Below are positions 43,476 to 52,498 of a DNA stretch of 64,000 nt, one piece after another. This stretch comes from an uncultured Lachnospiraceae bacterium (lineage in GTDB: Bacteria; Bacillota; Clostridia; Lachnospirales; Lachnospiraceae): the NCBI GenBank assembly GCA_947625775.1, contig CANQPM010000013.1, positions 1 to 64,000 of the forward strand. The letters are read 5' to 3'. The translations under genes and the position numbers were made by a program. The notes under the pieces were generated by a model, which made no database searches, was not told the DNA's origin, and saw only the letters and a program-made list of their open reading frames with translations. Within the stretch, counting starts at the first letter, position 1; each line of letters begins with the position of its first letter.

Positions 43476-44942
43476 ATGGCTGTCGGCGTGGAAAATCCGT
43501 TAAAGAGATTGAAAAAGTTTAAGGGCGTGAGAAGCCTTAGCGTGAGAATTTTTCTTATTATAATAGTATCGGGACTGATTCCGTGCGTCATACTTCACTA
43601 TGGCATATTGGGGCGGTATATGGACAATGCCGTCATGGTGAGGACAAATGAGGTGCAGACGCAGGTCAGGATTATTGCGGATCATCTCACCACATACAAT
43701 TATCTTCTTGACAACAGCAGCGATGTCGTAAATGCCGAGCTTTCACAGCTGTCAAACCTTTATGACGGCAGGGTGCTTATAATCAACAACAGCCTGCGCA
43801 TTATAAAGGATACGTATGCCATAAGCGAGGGTAAGACAATCATATCTGAGGAGATAATAAAGTGCTTAAACGGCGGCGGCATTTCAAATCGGCTGCGCGA
43901 CAACCGTTACATAGAGATAGTGGTTCCCATAGAGGAAAAGCTTGACGGCGTTTCGCGCATAATCGGGGTAATGCTCACGAGCGTGTCAATGGAAAGCATA
44001 CTTTCAAGCTACGAGTATCTTCAAAGCAGGGCGCTGCTTATTGAAATACTTGCGCTTGTCATTATTTTTGGGATAGCCATGTTTATGAGCCGCTTTATCC
44101 TGCGCCCGTTTGACAAGATTACTGACGCGATAAATGAGGTGAAGAATGGATTTACTGACGAGGAGATAAGCGTCACCGATTATCTGGAGACTGAGCGGAT
44201 TGGCGATGCGTTTAACCAGCTTATGGGCAGGATGAGGACTTTGGACGCGTCACGGCAGGAGTTTGTTTCAAATGTCTCACACGAATTAAAGACGCCGCTT
44301 GCATCGATGAAGGTGCTTGCGGATTCCCTGCTTGCTCAGGAGGATGTGCCTGCGGAGCTTTACCGTGAATTTATGGGTGATATTACTACTGAGATTGACA
44401 GGGAAAATAAGATTATTACGGATCTGCTTTCACTGGTGAAGATGACGCGCACGGCGGCTGATATGAATGTGGAGACTGTGGATATAAACGCGCTGCTTGA
44501 GCTTATGCTTAAGCGTCTGGGACCGATTGCGGCGAGGTCGAATATTAAGCTGATATATGAGAGCCGCAGGCAGGTGAATGCGGAGATTGATGAGGTGAAG
44601 CTTACGCTGGCGCTTTCAAATCTGGTGGAGAATGGGATTAAGTATAATACGGAGAATGGATGGGTTAAGGTGGTGCTGGACGCTGACCATCAGTTTTTTA
44701 GCGTGGAGGTTTCGGACAGCGGGATAGGGATACCGCAGGAGTCGATTGAGCATATTTATGAGAGGTTTTATCGGGTGGATAAGTCACATTCTAATGAGAT
44801 TGGGGGGACTGGATTGGGGCTGGCGATTACTAGGAGTGCGATACTTATGCATCGGGGGTCTATTTTGGTGGAGAGTGAGGAAGGGAAGGGGACGACGTTT
44901 ACTGTTAAGATTCCGATTACTTATATTGAGGTGGCGGGGTAA
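43476..44942 (+). CDS. Membrane sensor histidine kinase with HAMP domain
   Basis: Two membrane helices (about residues 20-40 and 190-212) enclose an extracellular sensor of about 145 residues, followed by HAMP, a HisKA domain with SHELKTPLASMK and an ATPase domain with NLVENGIKYN, DSGIGIPQE and GGTGLGLAI. It is the cognate partner of the regulator just upstream. ATG 43476 (AGGA five bases upstream) is chosen; an ATG at 43437 would overlap the regulator by 28 bases. The codon use becomes more T/G-rich near the 3' end. Confidence 0.95.
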   Translation: MAVGVENPLKRLKKFKGVRSLSVRIFLIIIVSGLIPCVILHYGILGRYMDNAVMVRTNEVQTQVRIIADHLTTYNYLLDNSSDVVNAELSQLSNLYDGRVLIINNSLRIIKDTYAISEGKTIISEEIIKCLNGGGISNRLRDNRYIEIVVPIEEKLDGVSRIIGVMLTSVSMESILSSYEYLQSRALLIEILALVIIFGIAMFMSRFILRPFDKITDAINEVKNGFTDEEISVTDYLETERIGDAFNQLMGRMRTLDASRQEFVSNVSHELKTPLASMKVLADSLLAQEDVPAELYREFMGDITTEIDRENKIITDLLSLVKMTRTAADMNVETVDINALLELMLKRLGPIAARSNIKLIYESRRQVNAEIDEVKLTLALSNLVENGIKYNTENGWVKVVLDADHQFFSVEVSDSGIGIPQESIEHIYERFYRVDKSHSNEIGGTGLGLAITRSAILMHRGSILVESEEGKGTTFTVKIPITYIEVAG

Positions 44943-44958
44943 GGTGTGTGTAAGGAGG

Positions 44959-45131
44959 TCGCCCGAGCGTGGGCATATATCCCATTCAGACATCGCTTGC
45001 GCTCAGTTGAAAGCGTAGCGGACACTAAGCTCGGCGGCGCTGTAAAAGGAGCTACGCTTTTACAGCTTGCCTCGCTAAGTGCCGACGCTTTCAAAGGTCT
45101 TCATGGGATATATGCCCACGCTCGGGCGACG
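44959..45131. repeat. 173-bp palindromic element, copy D, with 28-bp perfect arms
   Basis: GTCGCCCGAGCG... (44959-44986) is matched exactly by ...CGCTCGGGCGAC (45104-45131). The interior aligns along its whole length with the reverse complement of copy A at 29521-29686. It lies 17 bases after the kinase stop. Confidence 0.95.
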
Positions 45132-45234
45132 TTTTTGGCTGTAGCTTGGAAGGAATGAGGGATTTTGGTTGTTTTTTAAAGGTCTTTGCGGGATATATGC
45201 CCACGCTCGGGCTGCGTTTTGGCTGTAGCTTGGG
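45094..45234. repeat. Direct duplication of the right end of copy D with its flank
   Basis: About 57 bases (45094-45150: AAAGGTCTTC... to ...GGCTGTAGCTTGG) recur at 45178-45234 with a few changes. The repeat includes flanking DNA outside the palindrome. Confidence 0.8.
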
Positions 45235-45286
45235 GGGGAATGTTTTTAACAGTTGTCTTAACAGTTGGGAATGATTGAGGATAGGT

Positions 45287-46225
45287 ATGGGTAGAAAAGG
45301 GATTGGGAAATTTGCGATTTTTATAGTTGCTGTCGTTATGTGTGTTATTGCTGGGTGTGCTTGCGGGGCGGAGAAGAAGAGCGGTACGCCGGTGGAGATT
45401 TCGTATTTGAATAATGATGAGACTAAGCTTGTGACGGAGACGCATTATCTTCAGAGTACGGATGTGAAGGAGATGATAGTCGAGGTGCTGACGCTTTTGT
45501 GCTGTGTGCCTGAGAATAGGGAGTTGAAGGCGACTATACCGAGCAATATTAATGTTGTGAATTATTCTTTTGACGGTGAGCAGGTTACGGTTTCTTTGAG
45601 TGAGAAGTACAGGGAGCTGGCGCGGACTACGGAGGTGCTTACCAGAGCGGCGATTGTGCGGAGTCTTACGGCTGTTCCGGAGGTTAATTATGTTATGCTT
45701 ACGATAAATGGGGAGCCGCTTATTGACGGCAGCGGCGCGCCTGTGGGGGTTATGACGGCGGATATGTTTGTGGACAATGCGGGGACTCAGCAGGTTGAGG
45801 CGGTTGGAAAGGTTACGTTGAAGCTGTATTTTGCAAATGAGGACGGTGACGGTCTTATAGAGATTAACAGGGAGCTTGTGCATAATGCTGACGCTTCAAA
45901 TGTGCCGATGGAGAGATTGGTGATTGAGCAGCTTATAAGCGGGCCTGCAAATGGAGAGTCTTATCCGACTATTAATCCTGCTACGAAGATATTGGGCGTG
46001 ACGGTCAGGGACGGGGTCTGCCATATTGATTTTGACAGTACGTTTATGACGCCGGTTAATAATGTGACTAGTGATGTTACTATTTATTCAATTGTAAATT
46101 CGCTGGCGGAGCTTAGCAATATAAATAAGGTGCAGATTTCAATAGATGGGAACGCCAGCGGTAAGTTTAGGGATAAGTATGATTTGGGAACTGTGTTTGA
46201 GAGAAATTTGGAGATTGTGGAGTAA
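45287..46225 (+). CDS. GerMN-domain lipoprotein
   Basis: Signal peptide with lipobox VIAGCAC (about residue 20), then two GerMN domains (about 55-160 and 175-300), each with the TLLCCVPENRE or LISGPANGESYP type loop. GerMN domains occur in sporulation protein GerM and in actinobacterial LpqB. Position directly after an OmpR regulator and a HAMP kinase copies the MtrA-MtrB-LpqB order, where LpqB modulates the kinase at the membrane surface. ATG 45287 with GAGG six bases upstream is preferred over TTG 45275. Confidence 0.85.
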   Translation: MGRKGIGKFAIFIVAVVMCVIAGCACGAEKKSGTPVEISYLNNDETKLVTETHYLQSTDVKEMIVEVLTLLCCVPENRELKATIPSNINVVNYSFDGEQVTVSLSEKYRELARTTEVLTRAAIVRSLTAVPEVNYVMLTINGEPLIDGSGAPVGVMTADMFVDNAGTQQVEAVGKVTLKLYFANEDGDGLIEINRELVHNADASNVPMERLVIEQLISGPANGESYPTINPATKILGVTVRDGVCHIDFDSTFMTPVNNVTSDVTIYSIVNSLAELSNINKVQISIDGNASGKFRDKYDLGTVFERNLEIVE

Positions 46226-46310
46226 GGATATTTGAAAAAGCGGGCTGTCCAAGCGGGCTGTCTGGGCTGTGGAAATATTAAAAATAAATTTATGGAAAGG
46301 GTACTATTTT

Positions 46311-48464
46311 ATGAAAAGACCACTATGCGCGGTCTGTGTGGCGTTTGTGGCGGCGGTTTTTGTCAGCTTGAAGATTGGTCCGCCTGTGACGGAGCAGGCT
46401 GCGCCGTCGGGGGATATGACGGCGGTTTATATTGGCGAGGTCTGCCAAAGGGAATACAAGGGCGATAAGCTGGTAATTTATCTGAAAAATGTCAAGGTTC
46501 AATCGGGCATATCTGATTATGATGTCTTTAGCGCAAATTCTGCGCGGGAAATATCAGGAATAATCTGTTATATGAAAAATCCCCTGTCAGGTGAGTCGGT
46601 AAAACAGGGAGCGACGGTAGCGGTGCAGGGCAGTGCGGCGTATTTTGATGTTCCGAGAAATTATGGTGAATTTAATGCAAGGCTGTATTACAAAACGCTG
46701 GGTTATGATTTGGCTGTTTACAGCGCCGAGATTCTGGCGCAGAGCAGTACGTATTCGCCATATAAAGAGATGCTGTGCCAGATAAAGCTGCGGCTGGAGG
46801 GCGCTTTGGACTGTGCGCTTGATGAGGAGGACGCCGCTGCGATGAAGGCTATCCTGCTGGGCAGCAAATCACAGCTTTCGGCAGGCGCAAAGGAGCTTTA
46901 CAGGCAAAGCGGCATATATCATATTTTTGCAATATCAGGCCTGCACATAACTATAATCGGAATGTCGCTTTACCGCATTTTGCGCAGAATACGCCTGCCA
47001 GCAGCATTGGCGGCTGCCGTGTCGGTTTCGGTGATGTTTTCGTATGGCGTGATGACTGGTATGAGCGCTTCGGCTGTGCGCGCGGTAATAATGTTCGCCT
47101 TAAAGCTGCTTGCGGACTTTTTCAATAGAAGCTATGACATGCTGACGGCGCTTGCGCTTGCGGCGATATTGATGCTTATGGAGCAGCCGCTGTATATTCT
47201 GCATACGGGTTTTCTGCTGTCGTTTTCGGCGATAATAGGCATATGTATTTTTTCAAATACTGTTCTGGTGCATTTCCCGATATTTCTGTGTACATATTAT
47301 GAATTTCCCATATACAGTTATCTGATAAATCTGATTGTCATACCGATAATGCCTGCGCTTATGTGCTCTGGTCTGCTCTGCATGGCCTGCGCGCTGCCGC
47401 CTGCGGGTGGAATTTGGGGACTATTGGCGTCGTTTTTTGGCGCTGTCTGCCATATAATATTGAAAGCGTTTGAGCTGATAAGCGCTTTTTCGCTAAAGCT
47501 GCCGTTTGCGCAGTGGATAACGGGCAGGCCGGAGAATTGGAGGATAGTGTGTTATTATGCCGTTTTATTGTTTTTGGCGATTACAGGGAAAAGGCTTGGG
47601 AGCGCATTGAAATTACCATTAATAACAGCTGCTATTGTATTGCTTTCGGCAGGCGCGGCGGGGGAACTCAAAATATCTTTCCTTGACGTGGGGCAGGGCG
47701 ACTGTATATGGATAGAGACGCCTGATGACAGGCATTACATGATTGACGCGGGCAGCTCGTCGGAAAGCGGCATTTCGCAATATACGCTGACGCCATTTTT
47801 GAAATATACAGGAACCTCAAAAATAGATGCCGTATTTATCACGCATCTTGACAGCGACCATACATCGGGAATTATAGGACTTTTGGAGGAGGATGAGGGT
47901 ATAGAAATAGGGCAGATTGTGCTGGCGGAGGCGGCGATAAGGGACGAGGCTTATTATGAGCTGGAAGGGCTGTGCGGCGCAAATGATGTTTTGTTGAGGA
48001 CAGCGAAGGCGGGTGATATTTATGCGCTTGGCGAAGATATATCGCTTGAAGTCCTGCATCCGTCTGCGGATTATGAAACGCAGTCAAGAAACGCGTATTC
48101 GCTGATTATGCGGCTTGAATATAAGGACTTTTCCGCGCTGTTTACAGGAGACGCGGAGGCTGACGGCGAGGCTGCGGCTGCCGAATATCTGGCGCAGGCA
48201 GGAAAGGGCGCGGACATATATAAGGTCACTCACCATGGCTCGAAATATTCGAACACTCAGGTGCTGCTTGAAGCCGTCATGCCAAAGCTTGCGGTGATTT
48301 CCTGCGCTGAGGACAACAGCTATGGACATCCGCATGACGAAGTCATAGAGGCGCTAAAAAGCATAGGAAGTGAAATCCTAATCACTAAAGACACAGGCGA
48401 AATCACAGTCACAGTCAGGAATAATCAGGCGGAGGTATCGGTGTTTTATAATAGTGAGCAGTAG
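46311..48464 (+). CDS. comEC: ComEC/Rec2 family DNA uptake channel
   Basis: Membrane channel that brings single-stranded DNA into the cell during competence. It has an N-terminal DUF4131-like part, a multi-helix competence domain (YHIFAISGLHITIIG is the family hallmark, about residue 205), and a C-terminal metallo-beta-lactamase-like domain (FLDVGQGDCIWIE, THLDSDHTSGI, THHGSKYSN), thought to degrade the non-transported strand. ATG 46311 has GGAAAGGG about ten bases upstream and is preferred over GTG 46269. Full length at 717 residues, so competence machinery seems intact. Confidence 0.95.
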   Translation: MKRPLCAVCVAFVAAVFVSLKIGPPVTEQAAPSGDMTAVYIGEVCQREYKGDKLVIYLKNVKVQSGISDYDVFSANSAREISGIICYMKNPLSGESVKQGATVAVQGSAAYFDVPRNYGEFNARLYYKTLGYDLAVYSAEILAQSSTYSPYKEMLCQIKLRLEGALDCALDEEDAAAMKAILLGSKSQLSAGAKELYRQSGIYHIFAISGLHITIIGMSLYRILRRIRLPAALAAAVSVSVMFSYGVMTGMSASAVRAVIMFALKLLADFFNRSYDMLTALALAAILMLMEQPLYILHTGFLLSFSAIIGICIFSNTVLVHFPIFLCTYYEFPIYSYLINLIVIPIMPALMCSGLLCMACALPPAGGIWGLLASFFGAVCHIILKAFELISAFSLKLPFAQWITGRPENWRIVCYYAVLLFLAITGKRLGSALKLPLITAAIVLLSAGAAGELKISFLDVGQGDCIWIETPDDRHYMIDAGSSSESGISQYTLTPFLKYTGTSKIDAVFITHLDSDHTSGIIGLLEEDEGIEIGQIVLAEAAIRDEAYYELEGLCGANDVLLRTAKAGDIYALGEDISLEVLHPSADYETQSRNAYSLIMRLEYKDFSALFTGDAEADGEAAAAEYLAQAGKGADIYKVTHHGSKYSNTQVLLEAVMPKLAVISCAEDNSYGHPHDEVIEALKSIGSEILITKDTGEITVTVRNNQAEVSVFYNSEQ

Positions 48465-48676
48465 GGCAATTTTATAAAAATACTTCTGAGATGCCCAAAT
48501 AACTCCCCAAAGTGCCAAAGCATTTAGAAGTATTAAGCTTTACGCCGAAAAATACGGAGACAGCGTTTAATTTAAGCTGCTAAAGCGGCAGGCGGGATTA
48601 ACGGGATTAAAATGACGCAATTACATAAATATGAAGTGTTGTTAAATACAGTAAAATAAAACAAAAAGGCTGTTTA

Positions 48677-48705
48677 TTGATATTGTTATATAAATAAAGT
48701 ATAAT
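48677..48705 (+). promoter_or_regulatory. Promoter for the 61-residue protein gene
   Basis: TTGATA (48677-48682), 17 bases, TATAAT (48700-48705), near consensus. The gap 48465-48676 also has an inverted repeat AATACTTCT (48479-48487) / AGAAGTATT (48526-48534) that may end the comEC transcript. Confidence 0.7.
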
Positions 48706-48775
48706 GATAATAACAGGTCTGGAAATGGAGTAATGAATGATAATGACGATTGATTTGGAAGGGAGGATAAATTCC

Positions 48776-48961
48776 ATGTGTAATTTATCAGAGTGTATTA
48801 TAGAGGAAGGCATACAGCTCATGATAGAATCCAGCCAGGAGTTCGGGATTGCAAAGGACGCGGTCTGCGCAAAGCTGATTGAGAAATATAAAATAGACGC
48901 CGAACAGGCGCAGCGTTATATCGAAAGCTACTGGAATGACGAAATAGACAAGAATTATTAA
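48776..48961 (+). CDS. Small protein of unknown function
   Basis: A 61-residue, acidic, helical protein beginning MCNLSECIIEEG. I have seen MCNLSE-type openings in small proteins and nuclease C-terminal tails of gut Clostridia, but no function can be given. ATG 48776 has GGAGG eight bases upstream; an ATG at 48737 lacks a ribosome site. It has a near-consensus promoter of its own, so it is likely well expressed. Confidence 0.65.
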   Translation: MCNLSECIIEEGIQLMIESSQEFGIAKDAVCAKLIEKYKIDAEQAQRYIESYWNDEIDKNY

Positions 48962-49070
48962 AAATAAATAACATATAAATAAATTAAGTATAAACGATTG
49001 AATTTAATCCTGATAAGTGCTATTATAATTAACAAGAGAAATGACATATAACTCAGTTTTTGTGACAAAT

Positions 49071-49095
49071 TGCACAAAAGTGTGCAGAGTGTGCA
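49071..49095. promoter_or_regulatory. Triple half-site upstream of the pilus operon
   Basis: TGCACA (49071-49076), AAAG, TGTGCA (49081-49086), GAG, TGTGCA (49090-49095): one dyad plus a repeated half-site about 70 bases before the promoter. Candidate activator or repressor site. Confidence 0.4.
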
Positions 49096-49161
49096 AAAAA
49101 GCGCGGCGTATTGGCATAGAGGGCATAATCTTCAAAATTTTGTCAAAAATCAACAAATACA

Positions 49162-49190
49162 TTTACAAAAAGCAGATTTCATTTTATAAT
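49162..49190 (+). promoter_or_regulatory. Pilus operon promoter
   Basis: TTTACA (49162-49167), 17 bases, TATAAT (49185-49190), 51 bases before pilB. Confidence 0.7.
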
Positions 49191-49241
49191 ATATTATAAA
49201 TACCCGCATAGTACATAAACCAAAATTCGGAGTGAACAACA

Positions 49242-50948
49242 ATGCGTTTGACCATTCAACCTAAAAAAATCAACAAAATAAGGCTTGGCGACCTTCTGGT
49301 GCAGAGCGGCTCGATTACAGTGGAGCAGCTCGAAACAGCCCTTGCCAAGCAGAAGCAGCGCAATATGAAGCTCGGCGAGGTGCTCGTAGACGAGGGCGTC
49401 ATATCAGAAGACGACATAGCAAACGCCCTCTGCAAGCAGCTTGGCCTTGAAAAAATCGACCTGCAGAACATCAATATCGACAAGGCGGTGACGGCGCTTA
49501 TCCCCGTCACGCTTCTCAAAAAATACATAATGATGCCCTTCGCATTCAGCGAGGACAACAAAAACATACTCAGGGTTGCGATGGAAAATCCGCTCGACAC
49601 CTACGCGCAGGAGGACATCTCCATAGTCACGGGCTATCAGGTGGAGCCCGTAGTAGCCACGACGCGCAGCATCATGCTCGCGATAGACAAATACTACGGT
49701 CAGGACGAGACAAAGACAGCCCTCGACCGCTACGCCAAGGAGAAAAAGCTTGACGTGGAAAAAGACGAGCGCGAGGAGGAGGACGTAAACAGCTCCCCGA
49801 TAGTAAAGCTTGTCAAGGAAATGATAGACCTTGCAGTGCGCCAGAGGGCGTCAGACATACATATAGAGCCGATGGAGGAGTATATCCGCGTGCGTTATCG
49901 TATCGACGGCGTGCTCCAAAATAAGGGCAAGTACAACGTTTCAGTCCTCCCGTCAATTATCGCGCGTATCAAGATAATCGGCGGCATGGACATTTCGGAA
50001 AAAAGAAAGCCGCAGGACGGACGCATCACGCAGGTGGTAGACCATGTGGAGTACGATATCCGTGTTTCCATACTTCCCACAGTGTTCGGGGAAAAAGTTG
50101 TTATGCGACTTACGGCGAAAATGGCGCTCACAAGGGAAAAGAGCCAGCTCGGCTTAAAGCCCTATGAGCTTGAGCAGTTTGACTACATTATCAAAAACCC
50201 GCATGGCATACTCCTCGTTACGGGACCTACAGGAAGCGGCAAGTCCACGACGCTTTACACGGCGCTCAGCGAGCTGAATACGAGCGATGTAAACATCATC
50301 ACCGTCGAAGATCCTGTCGAGGCGAATATAGACGGCATCAATCAGGTGCAGGTAAATCCCAAGGCGGAGCTTACGTTTGCAAGCGCCCTGCGCTCAATTC
50401 TGCGCCAGGATCCTGATATCATAATGATAGGCGAGATACGAGACACTGAGACGGCAGCCATAGCGGTACAGGCGTCAATCACGGGGCATCTCGTGGTGAG
50501 CACGCTCCACACCAACTCGGCGGCAAGCTCCATCACGCGACTGGAGGATATGGGCATAGAGTCTTACCTGATAGCCGATTCCGTCATAGGCGTCATAGCC
50601 CAGCGACTTGTGCGCCGTCTCTGCCCTGTATGCAAAAAACCGCGCCCTGCGACTGACGAAGAAAAAGAATTTATGCAGCAGGACGTAAATAAGGACATCA
50701 CCATATATGAGCCGTGCGGCTGCCCCAAGTGCGACGGCACGGGCTTTAAGGGGCGTATCGGCGTGTATGAGATAATGAAGATGACTCCCGCGCTCAAAAG
50801 GATTATCAGCAAGCGCGAGGGCGCTGACGTGCTCAAGGAGCAGGCTATGAAGGAAGGCATGAGGACGCTTAGGATGAGCGGTTCTGATTATGTGCTTGAC
50901 GGCACTACTTCGATGGCGGAGGTTGTTAAGATTTCGTTTGATATATAA
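49242..50948 (+). CDS. pilB: Type IV pilus extension ATPase PilB with MshEN domain
   Basis: GspE/PilB ATPase that powers pilus assembly. Residues 14-68 form an MshEN c-di-GMP-binding module: RLGxxLxxxG (14-23) to ALAKQ (33-37), and KLGEVLVDEG (43-52) to ALCKQ (62-66). This fits the published RLG...Q-type double motif very closely. Walker A is GPTGSGKSTT (about 326), the Walker B region is DPDIIMIGEIRD, and the zinc-binding pairs are CPVC and CPKC. Length 568 is normal. First gene of the pilus operon; no pilT retraction ATPase follows. Confidence 0.95.
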   Translation: MRLTIQPKKINKIRLGDLLVQSGSITVEQLETALAKQKQRNMKLGEVLVDEGVISEDDIANALCKQLGLEKIDLQNINIDKAVTALIPVTLLKKYIMMPFAFSEDNKNILRVAMENPLDTYAQEDISIVTGYQVEPVVATTRSIMLAIDKYYGQDETKTALDRYAKEKKLDVEKDEREEEDVNSSPIVKLVKEMIDLAVRQRASDIHIEPMEEYIRVRYRIDGVLQNKGKYNVSVLPSIIARIKIIGGMDISEKRKPQDGRITQVVDHVEYDIRVSILPTVFGEKVVMRLTAKMALTREKSQLGLKPYELEQFDYIIKNPHGILLVTGPTGSGKSTTLYTALSELNTSDVNIITVEDPVEANIDGINQVQVNPKAELTFASALRSILRQDPDIIMIGEIRDTETAAIAVQASITGHLVVSTLHTNSAASSITRLEDMGIESYLIADSVIGVIAQRLVRRLCPVCKKPRPATDEEKEFMQQDVNKDITIYEPCGCPKCDGTGFKGRIGVYEIMKMTPALKRIISKREGADVLKEQAMKEGMRTLRMSGSDYVLDGTTSMAEVVKISFDI

Positions 50949-50966
50949 TGAATGGAGCTGTGCGAG

Positions 50967-52181
50967 ATGACAAAATACGGGTATCAGGCTATAAACAAGC
51001 TTGGAAAAGTGGTAAGCGGGACTATTGAGGCTGATGGCGAGGCCGAGGCGATTATAAACATCAAGAGCCAGGGGCTTACCGTCATAGAGGTTAAGCAGCA
51101 GAACTTACTTACTCAGGATTTGAACATAGAGATTGGCGGGTGGCCTACTCCGCGCGATTTGAGCGTTATGTGCCGCCAGTTTGTGAGTATGAACAAGGCG
51201 GGCGTGACTATCATCGAGACGCTCAGGATGCTCTATGAGCAGACGGAGAACAAGCGGCTGAAGGAGGCGCTGCGCGAGGTCAGGCTTGCGATTGAAAAGG
51301 GCGATACGTTGGCGCAGGCGTTTTCGGCGCACCCGAAGGTTTTCCCGAGCATTATGATTAATATGGTGGCTGCGGGCGAGGCTTCGGGCACTCTGCATAT
51401 TGCGATGGAGAGGGTTTCCACGCAGCTTGAGCGCTCAAACCATACGCGGTCGCTTGTGAAAAAGGCGATGATTTATCCGATTGCGGTGCTTATTATTGCG
51501 ATTATTATTTCTATTGTCATGCTGGTGAAGGTTATTCCGTCGTATGAGGATATGTTCTCGCAGCTGGGGACGGAGCTGCCGTGGATTACGAAGTTTTATG
51601 TATTTTTGAGCGATTCGCTTATTGCGCACTGGCTGCTGGTGGTAATTGCCGTGATTGCGATTGTCGCGGGCGTGAGCGCGTTTTCAAAGACTAATACGGG
51701 CAAGCATTTTTTTGGAAAGCTTGCGCTGCAGATGCCGATTGTTAAAAATCTGGTGGTTAAGTCGGCGTCGTCGCAGATGGCAAGGACTATGGGGACCTTG
51801 ATGGGTTCTGGCGTGTCACTTGTGGAGGCTACCAATATTGTGGCTGATATTATGAGCAATGTGTATTTTAAGGAGGCTTTGAAGGGGGCGGCGGAGCAGG
51901 TGTCGATTGGTATGCCGTTGTCGCGGCCGCTCGAGGATTGCGGGATGTTTCCGCCGATGGTTTATCATATGCTGAGGATTGGCGAGGAGTCGGGCAATAC
52001 GGAGGAGATGCTGGATAAGCTTGCCGACTACTATGATGAGGAAGTGGAGATGGCTGTGCAGTCGCTGATGGCGGCTATGGAGCCGATGATTATTGTGGTG
52101 CTGGCTGTGGTTGTCGGAGGATTAGTGGCGGCTTGTATGGCACCGATGCTGACGATGTATCAGGCGCTTGATACTATGTAG
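50967..52181 (+). CDS. pilC: Type IV pilus inner-membrane platform protein PilC
   Basis: GspF/PilC family platform with two homologous T2SF halves (about 60-185 and 265-390) and three membrane segments. Landmarks are SVMCRQFVSMNKAGVTI, VAAGEASGTL and the mirrored IGEESGNTEEMLDKLADYYDEEV. It couples PilB to the growing pilus. ATG 50967 with GGAG nine bases upstream is preferred over ATG 50952, which has none. 18 bases after pilB. Confidence 0.95.
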   Translation: MTKYGYQAINKLGKVVSGTIEADGEAEAIINIKSQGLTVIEVKQQNLLTQDLNIEIGGWPTPRDLSVMCRQFVSMNKAGVTIIETLRMLYEQTENKRLKEALREVRLAIEKGDTLAQAFSAHPKVFPSIMINMVAAGEASGTLHIAMERVSTQLERSNHTRSLVKKAMIYPIAVLIIAIIISIVMLVKVIPSYEDMFSQLGTELPWITKFYVFLSDSLIAHWLLVVIAVIAIVAGVSAFSKTNTGKHFFGKLALQMPIVKNLVVKSASSQMARTMGTLMGSGVSLVEATNIVADIMSNVYFKEALKGAAEQVSIGMPLSRPLEDCGMFPPMVYHMLRIGEESGNTEEMLDKLADYYDEEVEMAVQSLMAAMEPMIIVVLAVVVGGLVAACMAPMLTMYQALDTM

Positions 52182-52219
52182 GAGAATTGGGCAGGCTTTG
52201 GGCAGCGGGAGGTTTTTGT

Positions 52220-52498
52220 ATGAATGATGATTATAATTATAAAGTGATTGCGGAGTTGAGGGGAGATTTGTCTGATAGTGAGAGACGGTTTATAGATGAG
52301 AAGATAGAGATGCTGAAGCGGAAGATGGATATTGTGAAGGTCGGAAGTGATATGTATTGTAAGGCGCAGCCTATAGTGAATTACAATGATTTTGGTCCTG
52401 TGGGGTTTTTCTTTGTTGAGTTGGGAGAGTTTAAGGAGTATTTTTCAAAATTGGAATATTACAATATGTGGAGGGGAGAAGTAGACGTTGCAGTTTGA
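52220..52498 (+). CDS. Small protein of unknown function in the pilus operon
   Basis: A 92-residue acidic protein (start ATG 52220, GGGAGG about eight bases upstream). I do not recognise it. It contains a heptad-like helix (RRFIDEKIEMLKRKMDIV) and an aromatic C-terminal part (FGPVGFFFVELGEFKEYF). No signal peptide. Its place between pilC and the major pilin suggests a pilus-linked role. The 3' end overlaps a further short frame. Confidence 0.6.
   Translation: MNDDYNYKVIAELRGDLSDSERRFIDEKIEMLKRKMDIVKVGSDMYCKAQPIVNYNDFGPVGFFFVELGEFKEYFSKLEYYNMWRGEVDVAV

Noticed and set aside
44746-45018. Plus-strand open frame across the kinase 3' end
   Set aside because: Out-of-frame shadow of the histidine kinase running into the palindromic element.
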